Positions 52,482 to 60,744 of a stretch of DNA of 64,000 nucleotides are shown here, piece after piece. The notes under the pieces are model-generated. The model was not told the origin of the DNA. It worked only from the letters and a program-made list of their open reading frames with translations, and did not search any database. This stretch comes from an uncultured Faecalibacterium sp. (lineage in GTDB: Bacteria; Bacillota; Clostridia; Oscillospirales; Ruminococcaceae), in NCBI GenBank assembly GCA_934561555.1, contig CAKTGQ010000007.1:1-64000 (forward strand), read 5' to 3'. Positions within the stretch are counted from its first letter, which is position 1. The number at the start of each line of letters is the position of its first letter. The position numbers and the translations under genes are program-made.

Positions 52482-52517
52482 TGGCACGGCCTCCTTTCTC
52501 GATTTTAGTTTTTTGCA

Positions 52518-52937
52518 TCAGAGGTGCAGTTTGCGCAGCCGCTCGGCGCGCTGGTCGTTGGTCACGGCGGCGCGGCGGGCGTTCCAGACTTCGGTGGCCC
52601 AGATCTCGGCGTGGTTGCGGTTGCCAATGATGGTCACGTCTTTTTCCAGCCCGGCGTAGGCGCGCAGCTCTGCGGGCAGCAGGATGCGTCCCTGCTTGTC
52701 CGGCATCACCTCGCAGGCGGTGCTGAACAGGTCGCCGGAGATGGCCCAGCTGTCCATCAGTTCATCGCTTTCCAGCTTGTCCGCCAGCCGCTGGACTTCC
52801 TCCATGGGCAGTGCGAACAGGCAGTTGTCCACCCATTCCAGCACCACAAAGCTCTCGCCCATGGCGTCCCGGAATTTTGCGGGGAAGTTCAGCCGCCCCT
52901 TGGCATCGATGGTGTAATCATACCGGCCAAAAAACAC
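52518..52937 (-). CDS. mraZ: Transcriptional regulator MraZ
   Basis: The 139-residue protein has two AbrB-like halves: FGRYDYTIDAKGRLNFPAKFR and ACEVMPDKQGRILLPAELR, each with the DxKGR-type DNA-contact loop. MraZ oligomers bind TGGG repeats and repress the cluster. The start is GTG at 52937, with AAAGGGGG upstream. It heads the operon, and three matching repeats lie just before it (52977-53003). Confidence 0.95.
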   Translation of the reverse strand: MFFGRYDYTIDAKGRLNFPAKFRDAMGESFVVLEWVDNCLFALPMEEVQRLADKLESDELMDSWAISGDLFSTACEVMPDKQGRILLPAELRAYAGLEKDVTIIGNRNHAEIWATEVWNARRAAVTNDQRAERLRKLHL

Positions 52938-52976
52938 GCGCTGTACCCCCTTTCAGGGGCGTTTGCAGGGCGCGTG

Positions 52977-53003
52977 CCCTACTTTTACCCACTTTGCCCC
53001 ACT
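52977..53003 (-). promoter_or_regulatory. MraZ operator: three TGGG-type direct repeats
   Basis: The minus strand reads AGTGGGGCAA, AGTGGGTAAA, AGTAGGGCAC: three direct repeats at 10-bp spacing, the arrangement known to bind MraZ. They lie between the promoter and the mraZ start. Confidence 0.8.
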
Positions 53004-53014
53004 GACACATCTTT

Positions 53015-53043
53015 ATTGTAGCAAATCAAATCTGTGAATGCAA
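53015..53043 (-). promoter_or_regulatory. Promoter of the division and cell wall cluster
   Basis: The minus strand has TTGCAT, a 17-bp spacer and TACAAT, with the predicted start immediately before the MraZ repeats. Confidence 0.75.
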
Positions 53044-53078
53044 GGGTTTTCGGGCGGCTTTTTGCCGCAAAAGTCCAC

Positions 53079-53120
53079 AAAAAAAGTCCCTGTGAGCCGT
53101 CATTTTTGCTCGCAGGGACT
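53079..53120 (-). terminator. Terminator of the rsmD operon
   Basis: AGTCCCTGCGAGC pairs with GCTCACAGGGACT (one G-U) and is followed by T7 on the minus strand. Confidence 0.85.
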
Positions 53121-53165
53121 GTGTTTTCCGCAATGTGTGGAATTTGTGTGGAAAGTTTCGTGCCG

Positions 53166-53627
53166 TCAGCCGTTTTTCTTGGCGTTCTGGCGCAGGCTGG
53201 CACGGATATTTTTGACCTGTGCGGCGTTTTCCACCATGGTGTCCTCGGTGGTGCGCAGCATATTCTCGCAGTAGTCGGTCACGGTCTGGCGCAGGGTGCG
53301 CGCCTCGGTCTGGGCTGCAACGGTGATCTCAGCCGCGCGCTGCTGGGCAGCCTTGACGATCTCGGCATCGCTGACCAGAATGCGGGCGCGCTCCTCGGCC
53401 TTTTTCACAATGGCCTGTGCCTGTGCATTGGCGCTGTCCACGATCTGCGCCCGGTCGTTCACGATCTGCTGTGCCTGCCGCAGTTCGCCGGGCAGAGCCG
53501 CCCGCACCTCGTCCAGATAATCCCGGATCTGCTCCACGTTCACGATGCGCTTGCCGCCGGAAAGGGGCATATTTGCGCTCTCTTCCAGTGCATCCTCGAT
53601 GGTATCCAAAAGCTCGTTCACGTTCAT
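53166..53627 (-). CDS. Coiled-coil protein of the rsmD neighbourhood
   Basis: The 153-residue protein begins MNVNELLDTIEDALEESANM, has a short Gly-rich turn (PLSGGKR) and then a long helix rich in Ala, Gln and Glu (about 35-150) with heptad character. It resembles the ATPase or DivIVA-like coiled-coil proteins annotated next to rsmD and coaD in Clostridia; function unknown. It overlaps the rsmD stop by four bases, indicating coupling. coaD, common in this neighbourhood, is not adjacent here. Confidence 0.75.
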   Translation of the reverse strand: MNVNELLDTIEDALEESANMPLSGGKRIVNVEQIRDYLDEVRAALPGELRQAQQIVNDRAQIVDSANAQAQAIVKKAEERARILVSDAEIVKAAQQRAAEITVAAQTEARTLRQTVTDYCENMLRTTEDTMVENAAQVKNIRASLRQNAKKNG

Positions 53628-54199
53628 AAGGCTTCTCCCTCCTGCTCAGCGGCGGGCTGCATGGGCTTTGTGTACTTCCACAGCAGCACCTTGCCGTATT
53701 TATACTGTTTTTGCAGGGTCAGACTGCCCGCCTGCGCGGGCAGCACAATGCCTGTTTCGCTCTCGCACAGCACGATGCCGCCGGGGGCAACGCACTTTTC
53801 CACGGCAGGCAAGATCTTTTCCAGCGTGCCGCCACGGAAGGGCGGGTCCAGCAGCACCAGATCGAACTGCTCCCGGCAGGCCGACAAAAACCGCGCAGCC
53901 TCGCCGATATTCACCCGGCTGCGGTCGAACACGCCGCAGGCCTTGCAGTTGCGCATCACGATGCTTACGGCCTCCCGGTTCTCGTCCAGAAAGACGCACC
54001 GGGCCGCACCCCGGCTCAGCGCCTCGATGCCCAGCTGACCGCTGCCGGCATACAGATCCAGCACCCGAGCCCCGGGCAGGTCGAACTGTACGATGCTGAA
54101 CATCGCTTCCTTCACCTGCGAGAGGGTGGGGCGGGTGACATCGGTGCCGGGCAGTGCTTCCAGCCTGCGGCCCCGGGCTTCTCCTGCGATCACGCGCAT
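53624..54199 (-). CDS. rsmD: 16S rRNA (guanine-966 N2) methyltransferase
   Basis: The 191-residue SAM-dependent enzyme methylates G966 of 16S rRNA. It starts MRVIAGEARGRRLEALPG and carries TRPTLSQVKEAMFSI, the SAM loop LDLYAGSGQLGIEALSRG and the catalytic DPPF (LVLLDPPFRGG). AGGAGG lies before the ATG. It is the first gene of a two-gene operon with a near-consensus promoter at 54265-54293. A GC-rich hairpin (GCTGCCGC/GCGGCAGC, about 54221-54241) lies in its leader close to the start. Confidence 0.94.
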   Translation of the reverse strand: MRVIAGEARGRRLEALPGTDVTRPTLSQVKEAMFSIVQFDLPGARVLDLYAGSGQLGIEALSRGAARCVFLDENREAVSIVMRNCKACGVFDRSRVNIGEAARFLSACREQFDLVLLDPPFRGGTLEKILPAVEKCVAPGGIVLCESETGIVLPAQAGSLTLQKQYKYGKVLLWKYTKPMQPAAEQEGEAL

Positions 54200-54264
54200 G
54201 ATGTTACCTCCTTGCCGTAGCTGCCGCCCCCGCGGCAGCCGGTTTTAACTCTTTCGTATCCTTT

Positions 54265-54293
54265 ATTATCTCCCAACTGCATAGCATTGTCAA
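54265..54293 (-). promoter_or_regulatory. Promoter of rsmD
   Basis: The minus strand has TTGACA, a 17-bp spacer and GATAAT. Confidence 0.75.
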
Positions 54294-54302
54294 GAGCCCG
54301 CA

Positions 54303-54331
54303 TTGCGCTGCGGACGGCTTTGTGCTACAAT
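54303..54331 (+). promoter_or_regulatory. Promoter of the flavodoxin-like reductase gene
   Basis: TTGCGC, a 17-bp spacer and TACAAT lie 56 bp before the ATG. The promoter is divergent from that of rsmD, with -35 boxes 9 bp apart. Confidence 0.65.
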
Positions 54332-54387
54332 CATAGCAGCAATATTGCGCATTTTACGGCGCATTTCAGCAAAGGAGAGTATACAGC

Positions 54388-55008
54388 ATGAAAGTTCTGC
54401 TTATCAACGGCAGCCCCCACGAGAAGGGCTGCACCTACACCGCCCTTTCCCTTATTGCCGGGGAGCTGAAGGCACAGGGCATCGAAACCGAGATCCTGCA
54501 CGTCGGCGGTCAGCCCGTGGGCGGCTGCATCGGCTGCGGCGGCTGCCGCAGCGGCAACGGGTGCGTGTTCGGCGGCGTGGTCAACGAGGCCATCGAGAAG
54601 GCAAAGACCGCCGATGCCTTTGTGTTCGGCAGCCCGGTGCACTACGCCTCCGCTGCGGGCAACATGGCCAGCTTTATGGACCGGCTGGCCTACGCGGGCG
54701 GCAAGTATCTGGCCTACAAGCCCGCCGCCGTCTGCTGCTCTGCCCGCCGCGCCGGTACCACCTCCACCCTTGACCAGCTGGTCAAGTACCCCCAGTTCTT
54801 CCATATGCCGCTGGTCAACGGCTCCTACTGGGCGATGGTACATGGCTCCAACCCCGAGCAGGTACTGCAGGACGCCGAAGGCTGCGCCGTGATGCAGGAG
54901 CTGGGCCGCAACATGGCATGGCTGCTGCACTGCATTGAAGCCGGTAAGGCCGCCGGTATCGACCACCCGCAGAACCCGCCCCGTCCCATGACCAACTATA
55001 TCCGCTGA
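54388..55008 (+). CDS. NADPH-dependent FMN reductase / flavodoxin-fold protein
   Basis: The 206-residue protein begins MKVLLINGSPHEKGCTYTAL, the FMN phosphate loop of the flavodoxin-like reductase family. CIGCGGCRSGNGCVF follows, a Cys-rich loop seen in iron-sulfur flavoprotein relatives, then FGSPVHYASAAGNMASFMDRL and AVCCSARRAGT. Whether the Cys residues bind an Fe-S cluster is not decided by sequence. It is probably a cytosolic electron-transfer or quinone/nitro reductase. AAAGGAG lies 11 bp before the ATG. It stands alone and ends at a strong terminator. Confidence 0.85.
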   Translation: MKVLLINGSPHEKGCTYTALSLIAGELKAQGIETEILHVGGQPVGGCIGCGGCRSGNGCVFGGVVNEAIEKAKTADAFVFGSPVHYASAAGNMASFMDRLAYAGGKYLAYKPAAVCCSARRAGTTSTLDQLVKYPQFFHMPLVNGSYWAMVHGSNPEQVLQDAEGCAVMQELGRNMAWLLHCIEAGKAAGIDHPQNPPRPMTNYIR

Positions 55009-55024
55009 AATAAAAATAAATTTT

Positions 55025-55064
55025 GGAGCACCGGAACGCCAGCGGCGTTCCGGTGCTCCATTTT
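55025..55064 (+). terminator. Terminator of the flavodoxin-like gene
   Basis: GGAGCACCGGAACGCC pairs perfectly with GGCGTTCCGGTGCTCC around AGC, followed by ATTTTC. The left side is A/T-rich as well. Confidence 0.8.
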
Positions 55065-55241
55065 CATGGGCAGATTTATACAATTTTTCCAAGCATTTCT
55101 TAGGCAACCTGCCGCCGGCAGCTTTCGCGCACCACAAAATTTCTGCTGAACCGGCACAAAAGGGGGCGTGAATGCTTTTTTCGTTCATAACTTTGTGATA
55201 CCATACCTCTATAAGCTTATCACTCAAACGGAGATCCTGCT

Positions 55242-57632
55242 ATGGAACACTACGATTGGAACGAGGGCTGGCTGTTCGCCCCCACCTTTGACCCGGCGCT
55301 GGTGCGCCCGGAGTGCCCGGAGCTTTCCCTTACCCCGGTGCGGCTGCCGCACACGGTCAGACCCCTGCCCTATAACTATTGCAGCGAGAACGACTACCAG
55401 CGCCTGTGCGGCTACCGGCGGGAGTTTTTTGCGCCCAAGGAGTGGCTGGGCCGCACCGTGCTGCTTACCTTTGGGGCGGTGGCGCACGACGCCACCGTGT
55501 TCTGCAACGGGCGGCGGGTGTTCCACCATGGCTGCGGCTACACCGCCTTTACGGTGGACCTGACCGGCGCGCTGCAACTGGGGCAGAAAAACGTGGTGGC
55601 TGTGCGCTGCGACAGCCGCGAGGATCTGAACATCCCGCCCTTCGGCGGGCAGCTGGACGCGCTGACCTACGGCGGCATCTACCGCGCCGTCAGTCTGGAT
55701 ATCAAGGAGCCCACCTACCTGCGGGACGTGTTCATTGAGGCAAAGGCCGAGGGCGATTTTCGCATCTACACCGCCACCGTTGGCGAGACGATCGGCTGCA
55801 CCCTGCAGGCTGAGATCCGCAGCCCCGCCGGGAGCCGGGCGGTGTACAGCGGCGAACTTTCGCTGCCCATCACCGGCACGCTGAACAACGTGCACCCGTG
55901 GAGCCTGGAGCACCCCACCCTGTACACCCTGACCGTGCGGCTCATCCGCCCCGGCACCGGCGGTCTGCCCGACCGGGTGCTGGACGAAAAAACGCTGCGG
56001 TTCGGCTTCCGCACCGTGCAGTTCGTGGCAGGCGGGCTGTACCTGAACGGACAGCGGGTGGAGCTGCGCGGTCTTGACCGGCACCAGAGCTACCCCTATC
56101 AGGGCTACGCCATGCCGGACAGCATCCAACGGCTGGACGCTCAGCTGCTGAAAAAGGAGCTGGGCTGCAACGCCGTGCGCACCTGCTATGCGCCCCCCAG
56201 CCCGGCGTTTCTGGACGCCTGCGACGAGCTGGGTCTGCTGGTGTTCCCCGAAATGCCCGGCTGGCAGCACATCGGCGACGAGGTGTGGCAGGCGCAGGCG
56301 CTGCAAAACTGCCGGGAGATGGTGTGCCAGTACCGCAGCCATCCCAGCATCTTTTTGTGGGGTGCCCGCATCAGCGGCAGCCCCGATAACGAAGCCTTTT
56401 ATAAGCGCACCAACGAAGCCATCCACCGGCTGGACCCCACCCGCCCCACGGCGGGCAGCCGCAGCACCCGCAAGAGCCAGCTGCTGGAGGACGTTTACGC
56501 CTACAACGATTATTCCTACGCCGGGCGCGGCGCGGGCTGCGAGAATCGCGCCGCCGTGACCCCCGACACCCGCAAGGGCTACCTTATCAGCGAATTCGGC
56601 GGGCAGAATTTCCCCGCCAAGCCCTTTGACGATGAACCCCACCGTCTGGTGCAGGCGCTGCATCACGCCGCCGTGCTCAACGACAGCATTGCCCAGCCGG
56701 GCGTAGCGGGCAGTTTTGGCTGGTGCATGACTGACTACAACACCCACCGGGAGTTTGGCAGCGGCGACCGCATCTGCTACCATGGCGTGATGGACCCGTT
56801 CCGCAACCCGAAGCTCTCCGCCGCCGTCTACGCCAGCCAGAAAACGCCCCGCGCGCCCTCCGACATCGTGCTGGAGGTTTCCTCTGCCATGACACTGGGC
56901 GACCTGCCCGGCGGCGCAGCCGCTGCCTGCTGGGTGTTCACCAACGCCGAGAGCGTGCGTCTGTACCGCGGCAACGACTTTGTGGCCGAGTTTACCCCCG
57001 ACCGCCGGGGACGCTTTGCCGCCCTGCCCCACCCGCCCATTGAGATCAACGATTTTGTGGGCTCCCTGCTGGAAAAGTACGAGGGCATGGATCACGCTAC
57101 CGCCGCGCAGGCTGCCGCCATCCTCAACGAGCTGCGGCGGGACGCCATGGCGCTTTCGCCCCTGTCCAAGGCGCGGATGCTCTCGCTGCGGCTGAGCTGG
57201 AACGAGCTGCTGCGGATGTATTATAAATACATCGGCGTGCTGGGCAGTTCCGCGCCGGTGTACCGGTTCGAGGCGGTGTGGCATGGCCGCGCCGTGCGCA
57301 CTGTGGTGCGAGAGCCGGTGCAGAGCGTCCGGCTGGAATGCACCGTGCATAACCCCCTGCTGACCGACGGCCCCACATGGGACTGTGCCGCGGTCAGTCT
57401 GCGCGCCATCGACCAGAACGGCAACCTGCTGCCCTACTGCGGTGAAGCCGTCTGCCTGTCCGTGGAAGGGCCGCTGAAAATTCTGGGTCCCAGCGTGGTG
57501 CCCCTGCGGGGCGGCATGGCGGGCACCTATCTTGCCACCACCGGCGAGGCCGGACGCGCCGTGCTGCACTGCCGCATGGAGGGCGCACTGGACACCGAAG
57601 CGGTGCTCACCGTGCGCTGCCGGGAGGAGTAA
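55242..57632 (+). CDS. Glycoside hydrolase family 2 protein with altered acid/base site
   Basis: The 796-residue protein has the GH2 order: sugar-binding domain (about 1-155), Ig-like domain (about 158-260), TIM barrel (about 262-560) and a C-terminal Ig-like extension. Landmarks are YGGIYRAVSLDI, LRGLDRHQSYPY, HPSIFLWG, LEDVYAYNDYS and the nucleophile E451 in YLISEFGGQ. In the relatives I recall, HPSIxLWGxRINES supplies the acid/base Glu. Here the sequence is RISGS, with Gly379 (56376-56378) in its place. It may be inactive, or Glu384 (PDNEAF) may substitute. There is no signal peptide. GGAG precedes the ATG by 8 bp. Confidence 0.85.
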   Translation: MEHYDWNEGWLFAPTFDPALVRPECPELSLTPVRLPHTVRPLPYNYCSENDYQRLCGYRREFFAPKEWLGRTVLLTFGAVAHDATVFCNGRRVFHHGCGYTAFTVDLTGALQLGQKNVVAVRCDSREDLNIPPFGGQLDALTYGGIYRAVSLDIKEPTYLRDVFIEAKAEGDFRIYTATVGETIGCTLQAEIRSPAGSRAVYSGELSLPITGTLNNVHPWSLEHPTLYTLTVRLIRPGTGGLPDRVLDEKTLRFGFRTVQFVAGGLYLNGQRVELRGLDRHQSYPYQGYAMPDSIQRLDAQLLKKELGCNAVRTCYAPPSPAFLDACDELGLLVFPEMPGWQHIGDEVWQAQALQNCREMVCQYRSHPSIFLWGARISGSPDNEAFYKRTNEAIHRLDPTRPTAGSRSTRKSQLLEDVYAYNDYSYAGRGAGCENRAAVTPDTRKGYLISEFGGQNFPAKPFDDEPHRLVQALHHAAVLNDSIAQPGVAGSFGWCMTDYNTHREFGSGDRICYHGVMDPFRNPKLSAAVYASQKTPRAPSDIVLEVSSAMTLGDLPGGAAAACWVFTNAESVRLYRGNDFVAEFTPDRRGRFAALPHPPIEINDFVGSLLEKYEGMDHATAAQAAAILNELRRDAMALSPLSKARMLSLRLSWNELLRMYYKYIGVLGSSAPVYRFEAVWHGRAVRTVVREPVQSVRLECTVHNPLLTDGPTWDCAAVSLRAIDQNGNLLPYCGEAVCLSVEGPLKILGPSVVPLRGGMAGTYLATTGEAGRAVLHCRMEGALDTEAVLTVRCREE

Positions 57633-57788
57633 AACGTTTAATTTTCGTCCTTTCATGATAGATTTGCAGTCTGTTCAAAATTTTATCATGGATGGCTGAT
57701 ATTCTAGAGGTACAAAGTATTCCGCAGGGCGGCGCTGCTGCCCTGCGTTTCCGTGTGTAAAGCCCCAGAGAAGAGGATGCGAAAAGCT

Positions 57789-58184
57789 ATGAGAGAAAAA
57801 TTCCGTCAATTCATGATCGGGCGCTACGGCACCGATGGCCTGAACCAGTTTTTGAGCATGAGCTCCATCGTGATGCTGCTGCTGTCGCTGCTCACCCGCG
57901 TTTCCCTGTTCACATGGCTGGGCGCGGCGCTGCTGATTTTGTGCTACTACCGCAGCCTGAGCCGCAACATCTCCAAGCGCACCGAGGAGAACTACCGCTA
58001 TTACAGCCTGAAGGACCGGTTCAATAACAAGTTCCGCAGCCTGAAAGAGCAGTGGGCCAACCGCAAGCTGTACCACTACTACCGCTGCCCCCAGTGCCGC
58101 CAGAAGCTGCGCGTGCCCCGGGGACGCGGGCGCATCCAGATCTCCTGCCCGCGCTGCGGCACCCAGTTCATCAAAAAGAGCTGA
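57789..58184 (+). CDS. Membrane protein with C-terminal zinc ribbon
   Basis: The 131-residue protein has two adjacent hydrophobic helices (about 24-38 and 41-56), a charged cytoplasmic segment and a C-terminal CPQC...CPRC ribbon (RCPQCRQKLRVP, ISCPRCGTQF). It is therefore a membrane-anchored zinc ribbon facing the cytosol. The start MREKFRQFMIG is one of several in-frame ATGs (57753, 57777, 57789); GAGG is spaced 11 bp from it. It is followed after 6 bp by the DUF5685 gene and then by a J-protein, forming a likely three-gene unit. Confidence 0.78.
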   Translation: MREKFRQFMIGRYGTDGLNQFLSMSSIVMLLLSLLTRVSLFTWLGAALLILCYYRSLSRNISKRTEENYRYYSLKDRFNNKFRSLKEQWANRKLYHYYRCPQCRQKLRVPRGRGRIQISCPRCGTQFIKKS

Positions 58185-58190
58185 GCCGCC

Positions 58191-59036
58191 ATGTTCGGAT
58201 ATGTGATCCCGGATCGGGCCGCCCTCAGCACCGAGGCACAGAGCCGCTACCGCTCGGCCTACTGCGGGCTGTGCCGCCGCATTGATGCTTTGCATGGGCT
58301 GCGGGGACGGTTCAGCCTGAGCTATGACCTGACCTTTTTGAACATTCTGCTGTGCAGTCTGTACGAGGGCGAGACCCCCGCAGACAGCGGCATCAGCCGC
58401 TGCCCCATCCACCCGGTACGCGGTGTACTTTGGCGCAGCGCCGACCCCACCGACTACTGCGCCGACCTGAGCGTGGCGCTGCACTACTATAATGCGCAGG
58501 ACAAATGGCAGGACGACCATAATCTGCTGGCGCTGGGGTACAGCGCCCTGCTGGACAACAGCACCGCCGAAGCCGCCCTGCGCTGGCCGCGCCAGTGCAA
58601 TGCGATCCGCGCGTGTCTTGCAAAGCTTTCCGAGTACGAGGCCGCCGGCAGCACCGACCTTGACGCGGTGTCCGGCTGCTTCGGCACCCTGATGGCGGAA
58701 CTGTTCGACTACCGGCAGGACCGCTGGGCACCGGAGCTGCGCAGCATCGGCTTCCATCTGGGCAAGTTCATCTACCTGCTGGACGCCTACGACGACCTGC
58801 CCCGCGACAAGCGCCGGGGCGCGTACAACCCCCTGCGAGAACTGAGCACCCACCCGGACTACGAGGAAGAGATGCTGGACATCTTCGAGCTGCTGCTGGC
58901 ACGCTGTGCGCAGAACTTTGAGCGTCTGCCCTGCGTGGAGGACGCAGACCTGCTGCGCAATATCCTGTATTCCGGCGTGTGGCTGAAATACAACTGCAAA
59001 AATGCAAAACGCACCGGAAAGCCCGATGCGTCTTGA
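58191..59036 (+). CDS. DUF5685 family protein
   Basis: The 281-residue protein begins MFGYVIPDRAALSTEAQSRY, then YCGLCRRIDALHG, with paired Cys residues, and later CPIHP, DLSVALHYYNAQDKWQDD and KFIYLLDAYDDLPRDKRRGAYNPL. These segments match my recollection of DUF5685, a mostly helical family of unknown function in Firmicutes. The Asp/His-rich helices (YDDLPRDK) could bind metal, as in isoprenoid-synthase-like folds, but that is speculation. The family is often encoded beside a J-domain gene, as here. Confidence 0.75.
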   Translation: MFGYVIPDRAALSTEAQSRYRSAYCGLCRRIDALHGLRGRFSLSYDLTFLNILLCSLYEGETPADSGISRCPIHPVRGVLWRSADPTDYCADLSVALHYYNAQDKWQDDHNLLALGYSALLDNSTAEAALRWPRQCNAIRACLAKLSEYEAAGSTDLDAVSGCFGTLMAELFDYRQDRWAPELRSIGFHLGKFIYLLDAYDDLPRDKRRGAYNPLRELSTHPDYEEEMLDIFELLLARCAQNFERLPCVEDADLLRNILYSGVWLKYNCKNAKRTGKPDAS

Positions 59037-59123
59037 TTTTGTGCCGATGTTCCGGTAAAATAAAACGGATGCGGTGCAGCGATGCTGTACCGTCAGTATA
59101 ATGAGTGAGGAAGTATACCGAGC

Positions 59124-59891
59124 ATGAGAGATCCCTATGAGGTGCTGGGCGTTCAGCGCGGCGCAAGCGACGACGAGATCAAAAAAGCATACCGCGCCAA
59201 GTGCAAGCGCTGGCACCCGGATTTGAACCCCAACGACCCCACGGCCGAGGAGCACTTCAAAGAGGTGCAGGCCGCCTACGACGCCATTACCAAGGGCGAT
59301 ACCGGCCCGCAGATGGGTGGCAACCCTTACGGCGGCAACCCCTACGGCGGCTACCAGCAGCGGGGCTATAACCGGCAGGGCTATGGGCAGCAGGGCTACG
59401 GCCAGCAGAACTACGGCTACACCGGTTTTGACGGCTTTGACGGGTTTGAGGGCTTCGACCCCTTTGGCTTCGGATTTGGCTTTGGCGGCTACCAGCAGGC
59501 CGGGCCCAGCGCCTCCGGCACCGACACCCCGGAAATGCAGGCCGCTCGCAATTTTGTGGCCAGCGGCCGCTACGCTGAGGCGCGCCGCGTACTGGACGGC
59601 ATGACCGGCCGCAACGCGCGGTGGTATTATCTCTCCTCGCTGGCCAATCAGGGCCTTGGCAAAAGCGTGGACGCTTTGCAGGACGCCCGCCGCGCCGTGC
59701 AGCTGGACCCGAACAACACCGAGTACCAGATGCACCTGCGCCGGATGCAGAACCCTGGCCAGACCTACCGCACCCAGACCACCTACGCCCAGCCCGGCGG
59801 ATTTGGAAGCTGGTGCTGGAGCATGATCCTGCTGAACCTGCTGTGCAACTGCTGCTGCGGCGGCTGGGGCTTCCGTGGATTCCGGATGTGA
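59124..59891 (+). CDS. J-domain protein with Gly/Tyr/Gln-rich linker
   Basis: The 255-residue protein starts with a J domain (DPYEVLGVQRGASDDEIKKA...), with the HPD motif in RWHPDLN, so it should stimulate a DnaK partner. Residues about 65-130 are low-complexity: NPYGG repeats, YGQQ repeats, then FDGF and FGFG repeats. A TPR-like helical part follows (RNFVASGRYAEARRVLDG). The end is a hydrophobic stretch with a Cys cluster, LLCNCCCGGWGF, perhaps a membrane or acylation anchor. It lacks the DnaJ zinc finger and C-terminal domains. It follows DUF5685 by 87 bp and precedes a strong terminator. Confidence 0.85.
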   Translation: MRDPYEVLGVQRGASDDEIKKAYRAKCKRWHPDLNPNDPTAEEHFKEVQAAYDAITKGDTGPQMGGNPYGGNPYGGYQQRGYNRQGYGQQGYGQQNYGYTGFDGFDGFEGFDPFGFGFGFGGYQQAGPSASGTDTPEMQAARNFVASGRYAEARRVLDGMTGRNARWYYLSSLANQGLGKSVDALQDARRAVQLDPNNTEYQMHLRRMQNPGQTYRTQTTYAQPGGFGSWCWSMILLNLLCNCCCGGWGFRGFRM

Positions 59892-59903
59892 TATGATTTT
59901 ATA

Positions 59904-59944
59904 CAAAAAAGGCTGCTGCACGCACGGTGCAGCAGCCTTTTTCT
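59904..59944. terminator. Bidirectional terminator between J-protein and lipoprotein genes
   Basis: AAAAAGGCTGCTGCAC pairs perfectly with GTGCAGCAGCCTTTTT around GCACG. Both convergent genes use it. Confidence 0.88.
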
Positions 59945-59968
59945 GTTTGCGGATGTAAGGGTTTGCTC

Positions 59969-60463
59969 TTACTTCTGGGGAGCCTCGAAAGCAACAGCGG
60001 TAGCACCGGCAGCGGCGTCCACGCTCTTCAGAGAGATGGGAGCCACCTCGTAGTGCAGGGTATCAAAGCTCTGAGTATTGCCGTCCTCGGTGGTGAACTC
60101 CAGAACGTAGACAACGTCAGCCTGCTTGTCAGCCTCGACGTCACGGGTGATGACGATGCTCTCGCCGTCAGCCAGACCCTCGCCTGCCAGGTTCTCACCC
60201 TTGTCCTCAGAGCCTGCATCGTACAGGTACAGCTCGGTCACCTTGCTGCCGGTGGTGTTGTACACGGTGTACTCGGCAGAAGCAGCCTCAGCCTCAGAGG
60301 AAGCAGCCTCAGAGGAAGCAGCCTCGGAGGAAGCGGCCACAGAAGAGGCAGCAGCAGAGGATGCGGTGGAGGATGCAGCGGTAGAGGCAGAGCCGCCGCA
60401 GGCGGTCATGCCAACAGCCAGTGCCAGAGCGGCAGCGGCAATTGCAACAGTCTTGAGCTTCAT
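59969..60463 (-). CDS. Small lipoprotein with Ser/Ala/Glu repeats
   Basis: The 164-residue protein has a signal peptide ending in a lipobox (VGMTACGG, Cys22), so it should be anchored outside the membrane. A disordered tether follows (about 25-65), built of repeated AASSEAASSE units encoded by near-identical 15-bp DNA repeats. The domain of about 100 residues (YTVYNTTGSKVTELYLYDAG...) is beta-rich and of unknown function. AAAGGAG lies 8 bp before the ATG. A promoter overlapping a perfect 30-bp palindrome lies upstream, which suggests specific regulation. Confidence 0.85.
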   Translation of the reverse strand: MKLKTVAIAAAALALAVGMTACGGSASTAASSTASSAAASSVAASSEAASSEAASSEAEAASAEYTVYNTTGSKVTELYLYDAGSEDKGENLAGEGLADGESIVITRDVEADKQADVVYVLEFTTEDGNTQSFDTLHYEVAPISLKSVDAAAGATAVAFEAPQK

Positions 60464-60547
60464 AGGGATATCTCCTTTTTCTTCTTTTGTCTGGTTTCAG
60501 GCCCCCGGCAGCATACTCACCGCCTTGGTTGGCCTGATGTTCTCTTA

Positions 60548-60589
60548 TTATACGCACATTAACGAAAAAAGCAAGCTTTTTTCGTTAAA
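60548..60589 (-). promoter_or_regulatory. Lipoprotein promoter overlapped by a 30-bp palindrome
   Basis: The minus strand has TTGCTT (60570-60575), a 16-bp spacer and TATAAT (60548-60553). TTAACGAAAAAAGC and its exact complement GCTTTTTTCGTTAA (60560-60589, 2-bp centre) cover the -35 box and part of the spacer, the position of a repressor operator. Confidence 0.65.
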
Positions 60590-60744
60590 AACCAACGATG
60601 AAGCAGGAACTGTTACCATTTTGACATGAATCTGGCACATTTTAGGAGATGTAAACTTGAAGCAAATCGTTGATACGCTCTTCTGCTCCGGTCTGTCCCT
60701 GTGCGCCCGCCGGAGAGCGGACAAAAAAATTTTTATTTTCCCCC

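Noticed and set aside
60275..60400. CRISPR-like array
   Set aside because: The repeats are in-frame 15-bp coding units without spacers. No cas gene or true array was seen in the window.
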